Source: Epiperipatus broadwayi (lineage: Eukaryota > Onychophora > Udeonychophora > Euonychophora > Peripatidae). From it: 64,000 nucleotides of DNA. The notes under the pieces were generated by a model, which worked only from the letters and a program-made list of their open reading frames with translations, did not search any database and was not told the origin of the DNA. The DNA lies in the NCBI GenBank assembly GCA_028023455.1, contig JAQFVV010006697.1:188001-252000 (forward strand), written 5' to 3'. Position 1 is the first letter of the stretch; every line of letters begins with the position of its first letter. The translations under genes and the position numbers were made by a program. Shown piece after piece: positions 1 to 12,165 of the stretch.

Positions 1-129
1 TAGCTTTCTGGCATGCTATGCTAAGTTTGAAGACATTACGTGTCTAAAAGATTCACGCTTGCAAGCTGAATAAAAATTGTTTCTTAAACGCTCAGAGTTT
101 GTGTTTTAGATCTAGTTTCTTAATCCTGT

Positions 130-173
130 CCTTCACTGATGATAGCAAATAGCTTGAAATCATGATATGAAGG
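130..173 (+). ncRNA. type I hammerhead-like ribozyme, satellite unit 1
   Basis: Stem I strand CCTTCA (130-135) is followed by the canonical core CTGATGA (136-142), a short stem II (AGC 144-146 with GCT 152-154, loop AAATA, one T-T mismatch next to the core), GAAA (156-159), a tiny stem III, TA as the U16.1-H17 cleavage dinucleotide (166-167) and the returning stem I strand TGAAGG (168-173), which pairs with all six bases of CCTTCA. Stem III is self-complementary (ATCATGAT, 159-166). In known hammerheads with weak stem III this allows two molecules to pair and cleave as a dimer. Stem II is short, so activity may be low. Cleavage would fall after A167. Confidence 0.75.
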
Positions 174-528
174 TGGAAATTAAGTTAGAGATAGTGAAAT
201 AGGCTCTGACGTTTATGTAAACAAACGCTTGAAGGTGTTTTTGGTATAACACCATCTATAGTCATAAATACAAGCGTATGCAAGTTTTTAACTTGTGTTT
301 TTTGTTTTTCATAAATGTACCTTTGAGGTCTTTCTTGCAATGATATATATTGCAGAGGCTTCTACTATGTGGTGATGCTGAACTGATATCAGACCCATGT
401 ATCTATCTGGCATGCTATGCTGAGTTTGAAGACATTACGTGTCTAAAAGATTCACGCTTGCAAGCTGTATAGAAATTGTTTCTTAAACGCTCAGAGTTTG
501 TGTTTTAGATCTAGTTTCTTAATCCTGT

Positions 529-572
529 CCTTCACTAACGATAGAAAATAGCTTGAAATGATGATATGAAGT
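529..572 (+). ncRNA. degenerate hammerhead-like copy, satellite unit 2
   Basis: Same fold exactly 399 bp downstream, but the core reads CTAACGA (G5 to A), a stem II base has changed (TAGA for TAGC), and the returning stem I strand ends in T, leaving five Watson-Crick pairs. Loss of the invariant G5 should make this copy inactive if the family is catalytic. Confidence 0.6.
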
Positions 573-927
573 TGGAAATTAAGTTAGAGATAGTGAAATA
601 CGCTCTGACGTTTATGTAAACAAACACTTGAAGGTGTTTTTGGTATAACGCCATCTATAGTCATAAATACAAGCGTATGCAAATTTTTAACTTGTGTTTT
701 TTGTTTTTCATAAATGTACCTTTGAGGTCTTTCTTGCAATGATATATATTGCAGAGGCTTCTACTATATGGTGATGCTGAACTGATATCAGACCCATGTA
801 GCTATCTGGCATGCTATGCTGAGTTTGAAGACATTACGTGTCTAAAAGATTCACACTTGCAAGCTGAATAGAAATTGTTTCTTAAACGCTCAGAGTTTGT
901 GTTTTAGATCTAGTTTCTTAATCCTGT

Positions 928-971
928 CCTTCACTGACGATAGCAAATAGCTTGAAATCATGATATGAAGG
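928..971 (+). ncRNA. type I hammerhead-like ribozyme, satellite unit 3
   Basis: Core CTGACGA (934-940) fits the CUGANGA consensus with N = C, the variable position. Stem I CCTTCA/TGAAGG is perfect, GAAA is at 954-957, and the palindromic stem III and the TA cleavage dinucleotide are kept. Unit 1 and unit 3 differ in the core only at the position that is free to vary in hammerheads. Confidence 0.75.
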
Positions 972-1063
972 TGGAAATTACGTTAGAGATAGTGAAATAC
1001 GCTCTGACGTTTATGTAAACAAACGCTTGAAGGTGTTTTTGGTATAACGCCATCTATAGTCAT

Positions 1064-4000
1064 ATATATATATATATTGTAACCCCTTGCCACAGATCAC
1101 CATCACTTACAATTATCCGGGGGTGCCAATTCTATGGATCATAGAATAAACTATCGAACTAGTCTTATCTTATTTTAAAGCTATCAATGAGGCTCTTAAA
1201 ATTTCACCTTAAACTAGCTCAGTTGAGGGATACAGAGGTGTATGATGTGTACAATGTACATTAGATGTGGGAGAAAATATTATAATTAATAGGAATAAAA
1301 CATCTATCAAGTTCTAAAATAAATAAGATTTATATTGGTAAAATTCTACCACCTAAAATTAACTAATTATAATCTATACTTCACCTCCTCCCATCATCCA
1401 CATGCATTGAACAACCTCTACCATATTAGAAAATTAAACTAATAACTAAAATATAATATTTAGAAACTATAATGTATAGCAAGTTGAATCTGAACTTAAA
1501 CTAAACCTATCGTTACTAAATTTTTAATTACACACCAATCTAATCTAATTAACTGAATTTATTATTTAATCTGAATTAAATATTAAAGATCTCAGGGAAT
1601 TAATTGATGGCATGGCTTAATCTAAAATCTCTATCTCTTAACAACTATTATTTAATATTATGAAAGTAATAATATAAACCAAGCAATACCCTAACTAAAT
1701 AATGGCAGTTAGATAATGAAAAAAATCGGGCACATTTTGATTTCAATTCATCATCTAAACAATTACTAAATAATAAAACCTTTTTAGAAACTCAGTAGAT
1801 AATTGGCATCTCATACAGTGATCAAGGAAATCAATATCATCATATCTGGATGTTTATCATGATTAAATGAAAATACAATTATATCACATTAAATAAAATA
1901 AATGTGTGAGCAAGTGTGGAAATATGAAACACGAATGAATGTTAAAGAAGACTTCTAAATACAATTTTGAATAATAAAATATTTATTAACAAAATAAGGA
2001 AAATAGTTCAGCAAACATTTAATCTCTTTCTCATTTGTATAAGTACAAATTTGTGATGTATTTAGCATCACTGGTTAAAGTTTACATAAAAATAAATAAC
2101 ACAATATGATCTTTTAAATTTCAAAATTAACACATTTCATCTATCAAAACATACTGATAGATTTGTAAACATCTTATATTTTTAACATTCAATAATGAAC
2201 CAAATAAATCCATATATTTTACTGTAAAAAAATTGTTTTTAGTTATCAGCTACTTCTGATAAACCTATTAAACTGAAGAAATATAACGTATACTTCTAGT
2301 AATCAACTACAAAATTTATCTTGTGTTCAACATTTTGTTTTATAACACTCAGTTATCAATTAACTTAATAAATCTATGACAAACAATATGGATTAAATAT
2401 TTTAATTACACTATAAAATAAAATTAAAATTTTGCAATTTTACTTCAAATGCACATTAACTATAACTAAAGTAATGGGGTTTGAAACCTAAGAATAATAT
2501 CAAACTATGTTTTTGTAAAATGAAATCAATAGCTCCACTAATTAAATGTATTCTTATTAAACTATATCTAGCAAAATGAAATAAATAATTCCATTAATTA
2601 AATATATTATTGTCAAATTACATCTTGCAAAATGAAATAAATAATTCCATTAATTAAACATTTTGTCTTTGCAACCTTGAAGTAAAGTATTCTATTAAAT
2701 AACTATGTTTTATTTTGCCAAAATAGAAACAAATAATTCTATTCATTAACTATGTTTTATCTTTGCTTGCTTATTTAATCAAATGATGATTGAATGATAA
2801 AAATTGATGATATGAAACCTAAATGATCACTACAAAAATGTTTTAAATGATAATTAAAGTTATACATTACTGAAGGATTTTTCTATATCTTTCAAATTAA
2901 CACTTTCCTGCATGAGTCTGTATTATGCTGTGTGTCAAAGAATAAATAAATAATTAATTCTAATCAATCTAATTGATTTGCTTAATAAGTTATAACATGA
3001 TCATAATACAGATGAAGACAATGGACAATCAAGCTTTAATCACTAACTTTATTACAACTGTTTTGTAAAAAAATATATTCTGCTTTTATTCTTCTTTTTA
3101 TCAATAAATTATCTGGCACTTGGCTATAGTATAAGCTGGAAAACCATTCAATAACTACATGGGGATAAAAGATTTTTACAATTCAAATCAGATAAATATC
3201 AACAACTCCCAAGTCTACTTCTGACACTAACTAAACTGGTGGGAATAAATCTCTTCACCAAATGATCAGGGAGATAATATACTTAACTTCATATACTTTA
3301 ATTCATAATACCAAATATCACAACTGGAGGATTTAATCTACTCCTATCAAAAATACTTCAATACACAGAAAAGAAGGGATTACATGATCCCATACACTAC
3401 ATTAGGCAATGTACCCATGTTTAAATATTCAAATAACAAAAGAGGAGAGATTACTCAATCCCATAAATACTATAAAACATTTCTAACTGTACTACATATA
3501 TCCACAAAAATACTTTTCCATTCAAGCATAATAAAGAACAATAATTCACTTAAATAAATCTTTACTCCTTCCAAACAATTGACCATCCTCTTCCTCCAAA
3601 ACCGATTGATTATATATCATTTGGACTTGCAATTAACATATGATTATAGCTAAGTATAATAATGGACATACATATACAAACATAATAATACACAGACAAT
3701 TCAAATCCCACTAGCAAAGAACTACTGTTAAGATATCAATTACTAATTGTAAAAGCAATAAAGAATATTTCATATCTGATAATATACTATTTAGGACTTG
3801 GTATCATAGTAATAATGGTTGGAAAACAAGGCAATAATTTCTTTTGGCAAACAAGACAAAATAATTTTTTTTATAGTGCATTTACATTAGCACACATCTA
3901 AAGCAAAAATTTGGCTTAGACAAATAATAAAACTTTATATTTCAAATTAAATAATTATTGAAAATAATTATATTTTTTAATCTATTGAAAACACATAGAT

Positions 4001-6514
4001 ATAATATAAGAAGCTATATAATGTGCATGTTTTAAATAAGAGCGATCACTTCTATTAACATTACATGGACGCCTCCCTCTCTCTCCATGCACGTATGTAT
4101 GTTATAATCTAACACGTGGTAAAACCAATATTAAACTAATAAAAACAATTATCTTGTACAATATTTTCCTTAATATTGTACATTTATGAGATGTTCTAGT
4201 AGAATAATAATGATACATATAATAATAAAAATAATAAAACCCTTAAACTATCACTATCTGTCTAAATATTATTAAATAATAAATAAATAAAGTTCTCTTT
4301 TTCTTTTCTTCTTTCTTGGTTATAAAAACGAAAAGTTTATTGATAGTTTATGAATGACATTCCTCGGTCATCTCTTCAATAATAATAATTATTAGCGCAC
4401 AAATATAAATATTGACAAATATATAACAAACACGTTTCTGCAGGAAAACAAAACAATATTATTTTTAATTCATAAAAGCAGATTCAATGTTCTCAGCTAA
4501 TAGCTAATGAATTGCTGTTGACATTATATATGAGGAATTTTATTAATTAAGCAATATATTTTTTTTTATGATGCAAATAAAGTACTAGTTCATACTTCAT
4601 TCCTAGGAGATAATCAAAAATTTCATTTCACATTTTTAAAGCCCTTCAAAATGTATGTAATTATTTAGCTAATAATATTTATTTGTATAAGTTTATTGAT
4701 GATATTATAGACAGAAAAGTTTCACGAGTGAGGAGTGCATTTAATAATGCAAAGTCACATAATTTATCCATTTTATAAATTTGTTTCTCCTATCAGTTTG
4801 GAAAAACAGGTAAATATTAATAGTACACTCAATTGCACATTTAGTCTTGTATTTTTAAATAGGTAAAAATAGAAATAATTATGAAAATGTTCTAATAATA
4901 ATGACGATAAAATTAAATGATTCATACACATCCTTTTAAATTTTCCTTCATAACTAGCATAAATTTTTTTATAAAGAGTTCTGAAAATGTTTAATGACAG
5001 TTCACATATCCTCCAAACATAGTAAAAGAATATGCATGCTGCAATTATTCCATTAATACTGTAAGTAATATTTACTAAGGCTGTAACCTTCGATAATATG
5101 CGTGTGAAATATGATAGTAGGGACTTCTACAGGTCATTTAACCACAAGCTTAATAGTGTAACTAAAACTTAAGAAAAATAATTTTGCAAAATAAACAAAC
5201 ATTTTTCTTTCTGCTTTCCCATTATGTTTAAAGTTTAAATAAAGCAATTTTACAATACTATTATACATTCCCATTCTTTCTTTTAATAGTGACAATTTAA
5301 ACTTAAATAATATAGTATAGAAACTTACATGCATTTTAGACAATGGTTGGAGAATCTAAATAGTCAGCCAAAGATAAGACCAACATATCTCTTAGCATGG
5401 TTTAAGTACACATATCTATGAACTAATAATATATTTTACTTTCAGCTTGAACTTTGGAAAAAAAATTATTCTAACAAACTTTGTTAATAAATGAATTTAA
5501 AAATGAATCAGTATTGGAAGATCTTTTAACAGTTTGTAGTCATAGTTGTAGGAGTAGAGGACTGGAGTAGGACTAGTAGTCAGACTAGTTGTCATTTTTT
5601 ATAGATTTTTAAAATATTACCTCACACTTTTTCTCTTCCAATAATCCAAGATATCTGAAAGTTCAAAGATCAGCAGACAGATATTAATTGCTCCTCCCAT
5701 TACAATATCACTTAATTTATGCAAGAAACTTTGTCTTGAAAAAAATAAGAAAAGTGGGGGGAAAATTATTCTGTCTTAAATAAATAAAAGAATTCATTAA
5801 TATTAAATTGAACTAAGAATGAAATATTCTGTACTTTTAAAACAACAGAATAAAAAGTAATAACACTTGTTTTAATTAATAAAATATTTTTTAGTATAAT
5901 TATTGTTTAATAATTCATTAATCCAATGCTCAATTAATTCACTTAAAACATAGTTAAGCTGGTTTTTAACACTATTATTTATGAAATTAAATATTTGAAT
6001 ATGAGATGTGATATTTAATGATTTAATAAAGCATATGAATGAAAAATTAAGTTGAATGATGATATTGACATACAGGAATATTTACTAATAATGCACTATA
6101 GACACTAAACTGATATGACTAAATGACTATTTTAATGATGAGTGAAACATATTTCACTGTTCATACTATAAATTAAAATGTGTAAAGCAATGGAACTAGA
6201 GAATCACACATACAAGTCTTGATATTTATTTGTGAATAAATAAAACAAATTAGCACCAACTCAAACTGAACTGACTATGTTTATAACAAGCCACCCTTTA
6301 TCCTATCATTAATTGTACCCTAAAGTAAGCTATTAACATCTAATACATTTTAAACTACATCTCCACTTACTTTTAATCACAGTTTTAAGTCATAACTAAA
6401 CTTTTTTTAAAATTTCACATTATTTCATTTTTTTTTTTAGAAGATAATATCAGATGTTACTGATATAATACCATACAATCACAAATATTATTTCTGGTGC
6501 CAAACCAGAAAGTC

Positions 6515-6520
<6 letters not shown>
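1064..6520. other. AT-rich non-coding stretch
   Basis: After a short (AT)n run the sequence is AT-rich with frequent stops in all frames. I see no exon-like segment with convincing splice sites, no RNA gene and no recognisable protein. The only repeat I can place is the short interspersed copy at 5066-5153. The 69-residue reading frame on the minus strand at 5134-5343 looks like chance. Confidence 0.6.
5066..5153 (-). repeat. short interspersed repeat (copy of the 101-bp family)
   Basis: Read on the minus strand it starts with AAGCTTGTGGTTAAA, contains CCTGTAGAAGTCCC and ends in GTAAATATTA. It matches the unit inserted at 58395-58495 along most of its length, with point changes. A partial third copy is at 57405-57475. 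The mobility evidence comes from the 58.4-kb copy. Confidence 0.65.
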
Positions 6521-6548
<28 letters not shown>

Positions 6549-6640
6549 TTGATATCTGTATTCGTTTCACAATATATGTAATATAGAAATCAATACATAT
6601 ATATCAAAATACAGTACAATTTATATAAATTATATTCTTT

Positions 6641-6683
6641 TAGAAGTACTTTCGACTATACACTTTGTAGTCTTTATCAACTA
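6641..6683 (-). ncRNA. hammerhead-like motif, Penelope family
   Basis: Minus-strand copy of the motif described at 7357-7399: core TTGATAA, stem GACTA/TAGTC, GAAA, palindromic AGTACT. Confidence 0.5.
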
Positions 6684-6833
6684 TATAACGTTGAATAATC
6701 AAAACGAGACAACCTTTAACAATACCCATAGTTCAATTCAGATTTCCCACAATTCTGTTATCTTAACATTTGATGACTGGTGATTCATTAACATTTGTAC
6801 AATTTATATAAATTATATTCTTTTAGAAGTACT

Positions 6834-6866
6834 TTCGACTATACACTTTGTAGTCTTTATCAACTA
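6834..6866 (-). ncRNA. hammerhead-like motif, Penelope family (duplicated copy)
   Basis: Second minus-strand copy, produced by the tandem duplication in the left arm. The core and stem II are the same as at 6641-6683. Confidence 0.5.
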
Positions 6867-6970
6867 TATAATGTTGAATAATCAAAACAAGACAACCCTT
6901 AACAATACCCATAGTTCAATTCAGATTTCCCACAATTCTGTTATCTTAACATTTGATGACTGGTGATTCA

Positions 6971-7105
6971 TTAACATCTGACGATTTCTTGAATCAACAT
7001 AGCCTCTTTTATTTTACGTTTATTATGACAACGTTCAATTTGAATGATTTTCATATTTTTATAATCAAATTTAAATCCATATTGACAAGATTTATTATGA
7101 TCATG
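6971..7105 (-). pseudogene. Penelope-like GIY-YIG endonuclease, C-terminal remnant
   Basis: On the minus strand an open stretch of about 44 residues starts with His-Asp-His, has a Lys-Phe-Asp-Tyr block and ends in a basic KRKIKEA segment before a stop. The same order (His, Cys, Phe-Asp-Phe, Lys-Ile, KRKIKE) is seen at the end of the endonuclease at 59005-59436. In Penelope-like proteins this is the tail after the GIY-YIG catalytic core. The core itself is absent, so this is a 5'-truncated copy with no function of its own. A shorter copy lies inverted at about 7166-7250. Confidence 0.6.
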
Positions 7106-7356
7106 ATGAAGGTTTATTTACATCTGTTCCATATTGATTCTCTTTTTGAATTCTATTATATAAAAATATGAAAATCATTCAAATTGAACATTGTCATAAT
7201 AAACGTAAAATAAAAGAGGCTATGTTGATTTCAAGAAATCGTCAAATGTTAATGAATCGCCAGTCATCAAATGTTAAGATAACAGAATTGTGGAAAATCT
7301 GAATTGAACTATGGGTATTGTTAAGGGTTGTCTCGTTTTGCTTATTCAATGTTATA

Positions 7357-7399
7357 TAGTTGATAAAGACTACAAAGTGTATAGTCGAAAGTACTTCTA
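7357..7399 (+). ncRNA. hammerhead-like motif, Penelope family
   Basis: Order seen: TAG (7357-7359), core TTGATAA (7360-7366), stem II GACTA (7368-7372) with TAGTC (7382-7386), GAAA (7387-7390), a short self-complementary AGTACT, then CTA (7397-7399), which can pair with TAG as a minimal stem I. Penelope-like elements are known to carry minimal type I hammerheads next to the endonuclease. The canonical C3 and G8 are replaced by T and A, so the C3-G8 pair becomes U3-A8. Activity is unproven. Confidence 0.55.
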
Positions 7400-7459
7400 A
7401 AAGAATATAATTTATATAAATTGTACTGTATTTTGATAGATATATATTGATTTCTATAT

Positions 7460-7465
<6 letters not shown>

Positions 7466-7535
<70 letters not shown>
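7466..7535. repeat. (AT)n microsatellite
   Basis: About 70 bp of nearly uninterrupted AT next to the right end of the Penelope-like dimer. Confidence 0.95.
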
Positions 7536-7538
<3 letters not shown>

Positions 7539-7818
7539 TCACATTTTACATACATATATTAAATAATAAATGTCATGTATCAATTTAGATTGGAAAACAA
7601 TAAATTACACTTAATTGCATAAGAGTTGTATATAAATATATACATTTTTATAGAACAATATTTACAAATTATATCATTATTTAATAATTATCTTAACTCT
7701 TCAATTATTTTAATTGTATTATTACTAGATGTATTTTGAAAGGATTGTGTCAATTTATAGTAATAAATATTGAAATTATATATTAATATCCCCACATTTG
7801 TATTTAGAAATTGTCTTG

Positions 7819-7819
<1 letters not shown>

Positions 7820-7885
<66 letters not shown>

Positions 7886-7956
7886 TTGTGTATATATAAG
7901 GACTCAGATAGATACATACATATATATATCCATCCCAATAAACATCACATGACTAC

Positions 7957-8001
<45 letters not shown>
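7820..8001. repeat. two (AT)n microsatellites
   Basis: Long AT runs at about 7820-7881 and 7959-8001. The Ile-Tyr repeat reading frames they create in several frames are not genes. Confidence 0.95.
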
Positions 8002-8005
<4 letters not shown>

Positions 8006-8029
8006 GCTAGGTTTAATAAACCCTAAGTT

Positions 8030-10780
8030 AATAGAGTTATGGAATTAATGTTGCACTTTTCAGAATAGGATATAAGCCTTATATTAATAAGAAACCCAAG
8101 TAGTTAATGTCTCTAATAAAAGATGTAGTTTAAAATAAAGTAAAGTGAATAAATCCTTATAGCTTAGTGGGAAAGAGATCTTGATATTGTCTTCTATATC
8201 ATTATATTTGTTGATCCAATTTTAAAGAAATATATCTATGATTTAAATTATTAATTTAACAAGATATGATCAATTTATTTATTTATTTGTCAATTTAATT
8301 TTACAAAAATTTTATACAATTCCTATGTAAAATATAAACTGCAAGTTATGTTTATTATTGGTAAATATTTTATTTGATTTATATTTAAAAAAATGAACAT
8401 TTGAAAAAACAAAACAGTTATGTTTTTCCACATATATATTTGTGATATTATAAAAATATAAAATCACAATGTTGGAATAAAGCTTATATCATTTGTTTTA
8501 TATAAAAATAATGACTTTGAGTTTTCATTTGAAATTTACTAATACCTAACTTTTCTCTTTCAGTACATCAGTTATTTATTGATTGACAAATTCACCCCTT
8601 CAACTAAATGATAATCTTATATATTAGTGGATTATATTTATAAGCCATCAGTAATTGAAATATTAAATCACATGTAATCTTATATGTGAATATATATATA
8701 TTATAATGGTATGGAGGGGTCTTAATGTATCTGCACTATGAGGGCGCCACTAGGCTACTTAGAACCTAGAAAATTTATATAGTAGGCGGATATGTAAGTT
8801 AAAAAAATTATTTTATAAGATTTTGATTCCGACCGGTAGCCCAATGTCACTAGCTCAGCAAAGTAGCAGAGATTTATATTTTATAATAAATTCTTATCTA
8901 AGAATATTTTTAAAAAATGAATAAAATAAGCCACTGCCAGTAATTAACACACAAACATTTATTTATGCACATATATATATATATAATTTAGCATTATTAT
9001 TATAATATGGTTACTTTAGCATTTAACTACATTTTTAACTTTTTAAGTTCACACAGATGAAGTTATAAAGTGTGTTTTTAATGTTGAGTATAGATTGGTT
9101 ACATAGATTACATGGTTAAAAACATTTCAAAATAAACATAAATGATCAAAATATAAAGTCATTGGTGGAATTGCAGAGGGAATTTTATAAGAAACCCAAT
9201 GGAATTTATCATAAGATGCCGCATTGACACCAATAACTTAAAAGACATCCGAATAAATACATTTTAGATACTCACTGTAAGGTATCATTATTTACCGAAT
9301 GTCTATATATTCTGATCAAACATGAAAACCAAAAACAGAATTAACTGATAACGAATCCATGCAAGCGTCTATATCCAACTTAAATTTAATGCATTTTTAT
9401 TTAGAGTGTTGAGTATGAATAGACTACATAGATTGCATTTGAAAAGAAAATATTTTATCCCTTATTTAACCTTAGGCCAAAAGTTCACAGTCAAACCAAT
9501 GTCAATCCATCTGATATATTGATGGATTCAATGTAATACGACAGCACAAATATAGGTTAAGAAAAGAAATTGACTCTCATCCAGATAGGAATACTACATC
9601 TATCTGATGAAGAGCAATAAAAAAAACTCCATAGGAAGGAACAGCATTTTCTGTCTTATAATTCCTTCCATAGGCAAAACAGGAGTGTGCGGCATATACA
9701 AGTAATTCTGCCCATAGTGAACCTCATACTACATCTACTAATTACACCAATATATCCAATCCATTGACCTAATTCAACTATGAAATGAATAACCTAAGAT
9801 CCCCTAATAAAACTTCACAAATCTATATAGCCATTCACGCCCGACATAAGTTTAACATTTATATAATTTAATTTAATGAAAAACAAAAATCATAAATAAA
9901 ACTTAAGAGAACAAAAAAAAAATAAATGGAAATGATTTTAAATAAAAAAAAATACATCAAATAACATTATTAATATTAATTTACATTGGTCAGATAGGAT
10001 TCTACTTGTATTATTTTAAATACTGGGAAAGTTTATATTTTAGAGTTCTTAGTGTTTTCAAATTAATTAATGTTCATTAGATTTCATAAAGTTCTTACAG
10101 TTTTAACAAGTCCATAGTTTCTAATTTCTTGCAGTTGCTTGCCATTTGGATGCCAGTGTTAATTCTCCTGATGTCCTGTGGTTTTCAATAAAAGAAAACA
10201 TTTCTTTCTTTTTAACAAAACTGAAGGGATTGAAGAGTGTGACTTTTCAATCCCTTCTCCTTCAACTCTGCACTAACACATATAGTCACATCTCTCCTCT
10301 CCACTCTTTCTTCACTCACTTTTTATAGTAGTCTTTCAGATCCAGTGGACATTACATCATGACACTAGTGATAGTCTTTCGCTGAGGTCCGATTTGAGGG
10401 ATTTCTTTCATTGGCTATTAGTTTCTATTTTTTTCTTCTATCTGACTATTGCTTATACATTTTAAATGCCCAAAGGCTAGTTTACATTTAACTAATTAAA
10501 ACAATCATTTCCATTTTATGATTAATTAATGTGTTTTACAAAATTAAAGATATATTTTTATCTCTAAATCTTTTTAAGTTTTTGCTTTTAAAATACTTTT
10601 TCTATTTTTAATAACATTTTATTTTAATAATTTTTTTCATCTGTGCGATTTTATATATATATATATTTGAGGTTAGATGATATTTAATTTCAATTTTTAA
10701 TTCTTAAAAAAAAGTTTTTATTTGCGAACCTTTTCTTTTTTTCGTGTTTATTAATAAAAAAAATAATGTAACTTCGTATG
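8030..10780. other. non-coding stretch with two less AT-rich blocks
   Basis: No gene recognised. Two blocks are less AT-rich than their surroundings: 8700-8880, just after an (AT)n run and starting TATAATGG like the Gypsy-B LTR end, and 10120-10420. Both look like old repeat remnants, but I cannot identify them. The 60-residue frame at 10146-10328 has no recognisable feature. Confidence 0.5.
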
Positions 10781-10788
10781 TGCCCGTT

Positions 10789-10792
<4 letters not shown>

Positions 10793-10825
<33 letters not shown>

Positions 10826-10913
10826 CATAAATATAAATTGGAACAAAATCAAATATATATATTATATATATATTGGATTCAATAAAAATCCTTTTGTTCC
10901 AATTTATATTTAG
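10793..10913. repeat. (AT)n tract and short inverted repeat
   Basis: CCCGTTACA runs directly into (AT)n, like the Gypsy-A LTR end at 56239. A hairpin follows: AAATATAAATTGGAACAAAA (about 10829) is repeated inverted at about 10890-10911. Confidence 0.6.
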
Positions 10914-11805
10914 TAACTAATCAAATTGTTAGTTAAGTTAATCCTGGGAATTAAACAGTTAACATGCCTTAGTCAATGCTCTGTAGTATTTAGGTTTATT
11001 TTGTATAGCTAGCCAAAGTAACAATATAAGTAGTGATTAAAGTACATTCATTTAAGTGTAATATATTTTCTATAGTGTCAATAATTTATTATCCGTAACT
11101 TTATAAAATAGTAATTTGTTTAAATAAAGTTAAACATCATAATCTGATTCATTATATTGTAACTCATATTCAATGGCTGGAATTTGTTATATTTTATTAT
11201 ATTTATTTTTGAATGAAAATTAATTAAAACCTAAGAGCCATGATGGTGGAAATAGATTGTCCATTTCAATTAACCCACAATTATTGGAGTAATTTCATTT
11301 CTATTTGTACATATACAATGTTGTATTACATTTGGTGGCTGCAGAAGAGTTTGCTATTAGCTGAAAGGAGACCCTTTGATTTCTCTTGGAGGCCTTAAAG
11401 GAACTGAGCAGGGAAAATTCCTAATGTCCACTCCAAATGTTCTTCTCATTGCAGCTGTTATTACTAAGTGATTATTCATATAGTATATGAACATGGATGG
11501 GCTGCTCACCAACATGCATTAGCCAGGATGGTGAGTTTATTGGCCTTTTACCTCTGAGTTTAAGATCAAAAAACATCATGGTCATTCTTCTCAGTGCCTG
11601 ATAAGGCAAAATGAATGTTTGTGTAAATGTTAAATATTTTTTCAATACATATATACAATTATGACAGACAAAAATAAAGCATGGCCTTTATTCCCAGGAG
11701 GCTGTAAAGTCACCAACCAAGGTGATGGTTGGTGGCTGAAGGTGGAGGGTGCTAAGAATCCCCTGATTGTGGACCCAGGCTACCATTTGATGACACTTTT
11801 TTACT

Positions 11806-12165
11806 TAGGTACTTACAATTGCATATCACTTTCAACTGAAGGAAGATTTCAAGAATTAGAAGAAGAACTGTCTTGTATTAAATGTGAAATTATTAGACTT
11901 TGTGAAATTAGAAGAAAAAGTGAAGAGACAATTGATTTAAAAAGTGGACATATTCTCTATTATAAAGACACAAATATTGAAAATACAAGTGGAGTAGGAT
12001 TCATTATAAATAAAAAGTGAAAAAACCATATTGTGGAGATTGATGGTGTATCGGACAGAGTGGCAAAATTAGTAATACAACTTAATCGCAGATAGATACC
12101 AAATGCAGCTATTTCAGGTTTATGCCCCAACAAGTTCTCCTAGTGATGAAGTAGTAGAAGATATT
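11806..12165 (+). pseudogene. RTE endonuclease N-terminal fragment
   Basis: The frame ending at 12020 contains LGTYNCISLSTEGRFQELEE, matching the GTWNVRTL start of RTE/LINE endonucleases, then CEIIRLCEIRR (family pattern ILGLSEVRW, with the catalytic Glu) and GVGFIINKK. A stop at 12018-12020 interrupts it. The homology continues through IDGVSDRVAKLVIQLN to a YAPT box (about 12121-12132) in another frame. Only about the first half of the usual 220-230-residue domain is present; the catalytic Asp and His boxes of the C-terminal half are missing. The 40 residues before LGTYN are open from 11661 but I do not recognise them. Confidence 0.7.

Larger units (their letters stand above)
1..1063 (+). 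repeat. 399-bp tandem satellite (about 2.7 units) with hammerhead-like folds
   Basis: Three successive units are nearly identical and offset by exactly 399 bp (the same landmark recurs at 7, 406 and 805; the hammerhead core at 136, 535 and 934). The array probably starts before the window, and it ends at 1063 where a short (AT)n run begins. No coding frame is conserved in the unit. Each unit carries a fold with the order and core of a type I hammerhead ribozyme, listed separately. Satellites of 170-500 bp with such ribozymes are known from schistosomes, cave crickets and newts, and as metazoan retrozymes. That this array is one of them is inference. Confidence 0.9.
6581..7459. mobile_element. 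inverted dimer of Penelope-like 3' ends
   Basis: The left arm (6581 to about 7063) is the reverse complement of the right arm (about 7158-7459). The left arm also has a 184-bp tandem duplication (about 6613-6796 and 6797-6980). Both arms encode the C-terminal tail of a Penelope-type GIY-YIG endonuclease, followed by a hammerhead-like hairpin; in the left arm both read on the minus strand. An (AT)n tract adjoins each outer end. Assignment to Penelope-like elements rests on homology with the clearer copy at 58.8-59.6 kb. Head-to-head or inverted partial copies are typical of this class. Confidence 0.75.

Noticed and set aside
1-1063. CRISPR-like spaced repeats
   Set aside because: Whole 399-bp units are repeated with no unique spacers; eukaryotic satellite.
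7770-8026. Ile/Tyr-repeat reading frames
   Set aside because: Direct translations of (AT)n; the same holds for the frame at 15978-16256.
8160-8215. TAGCTTAGTGG as a tRNA A box
   Set aside because: No B box or cloverleaf follows.
9603-9640. CTGATGA followed by a weak GAG/CTC stem
   Set aside because: No GAAA after the stem and no stem I.
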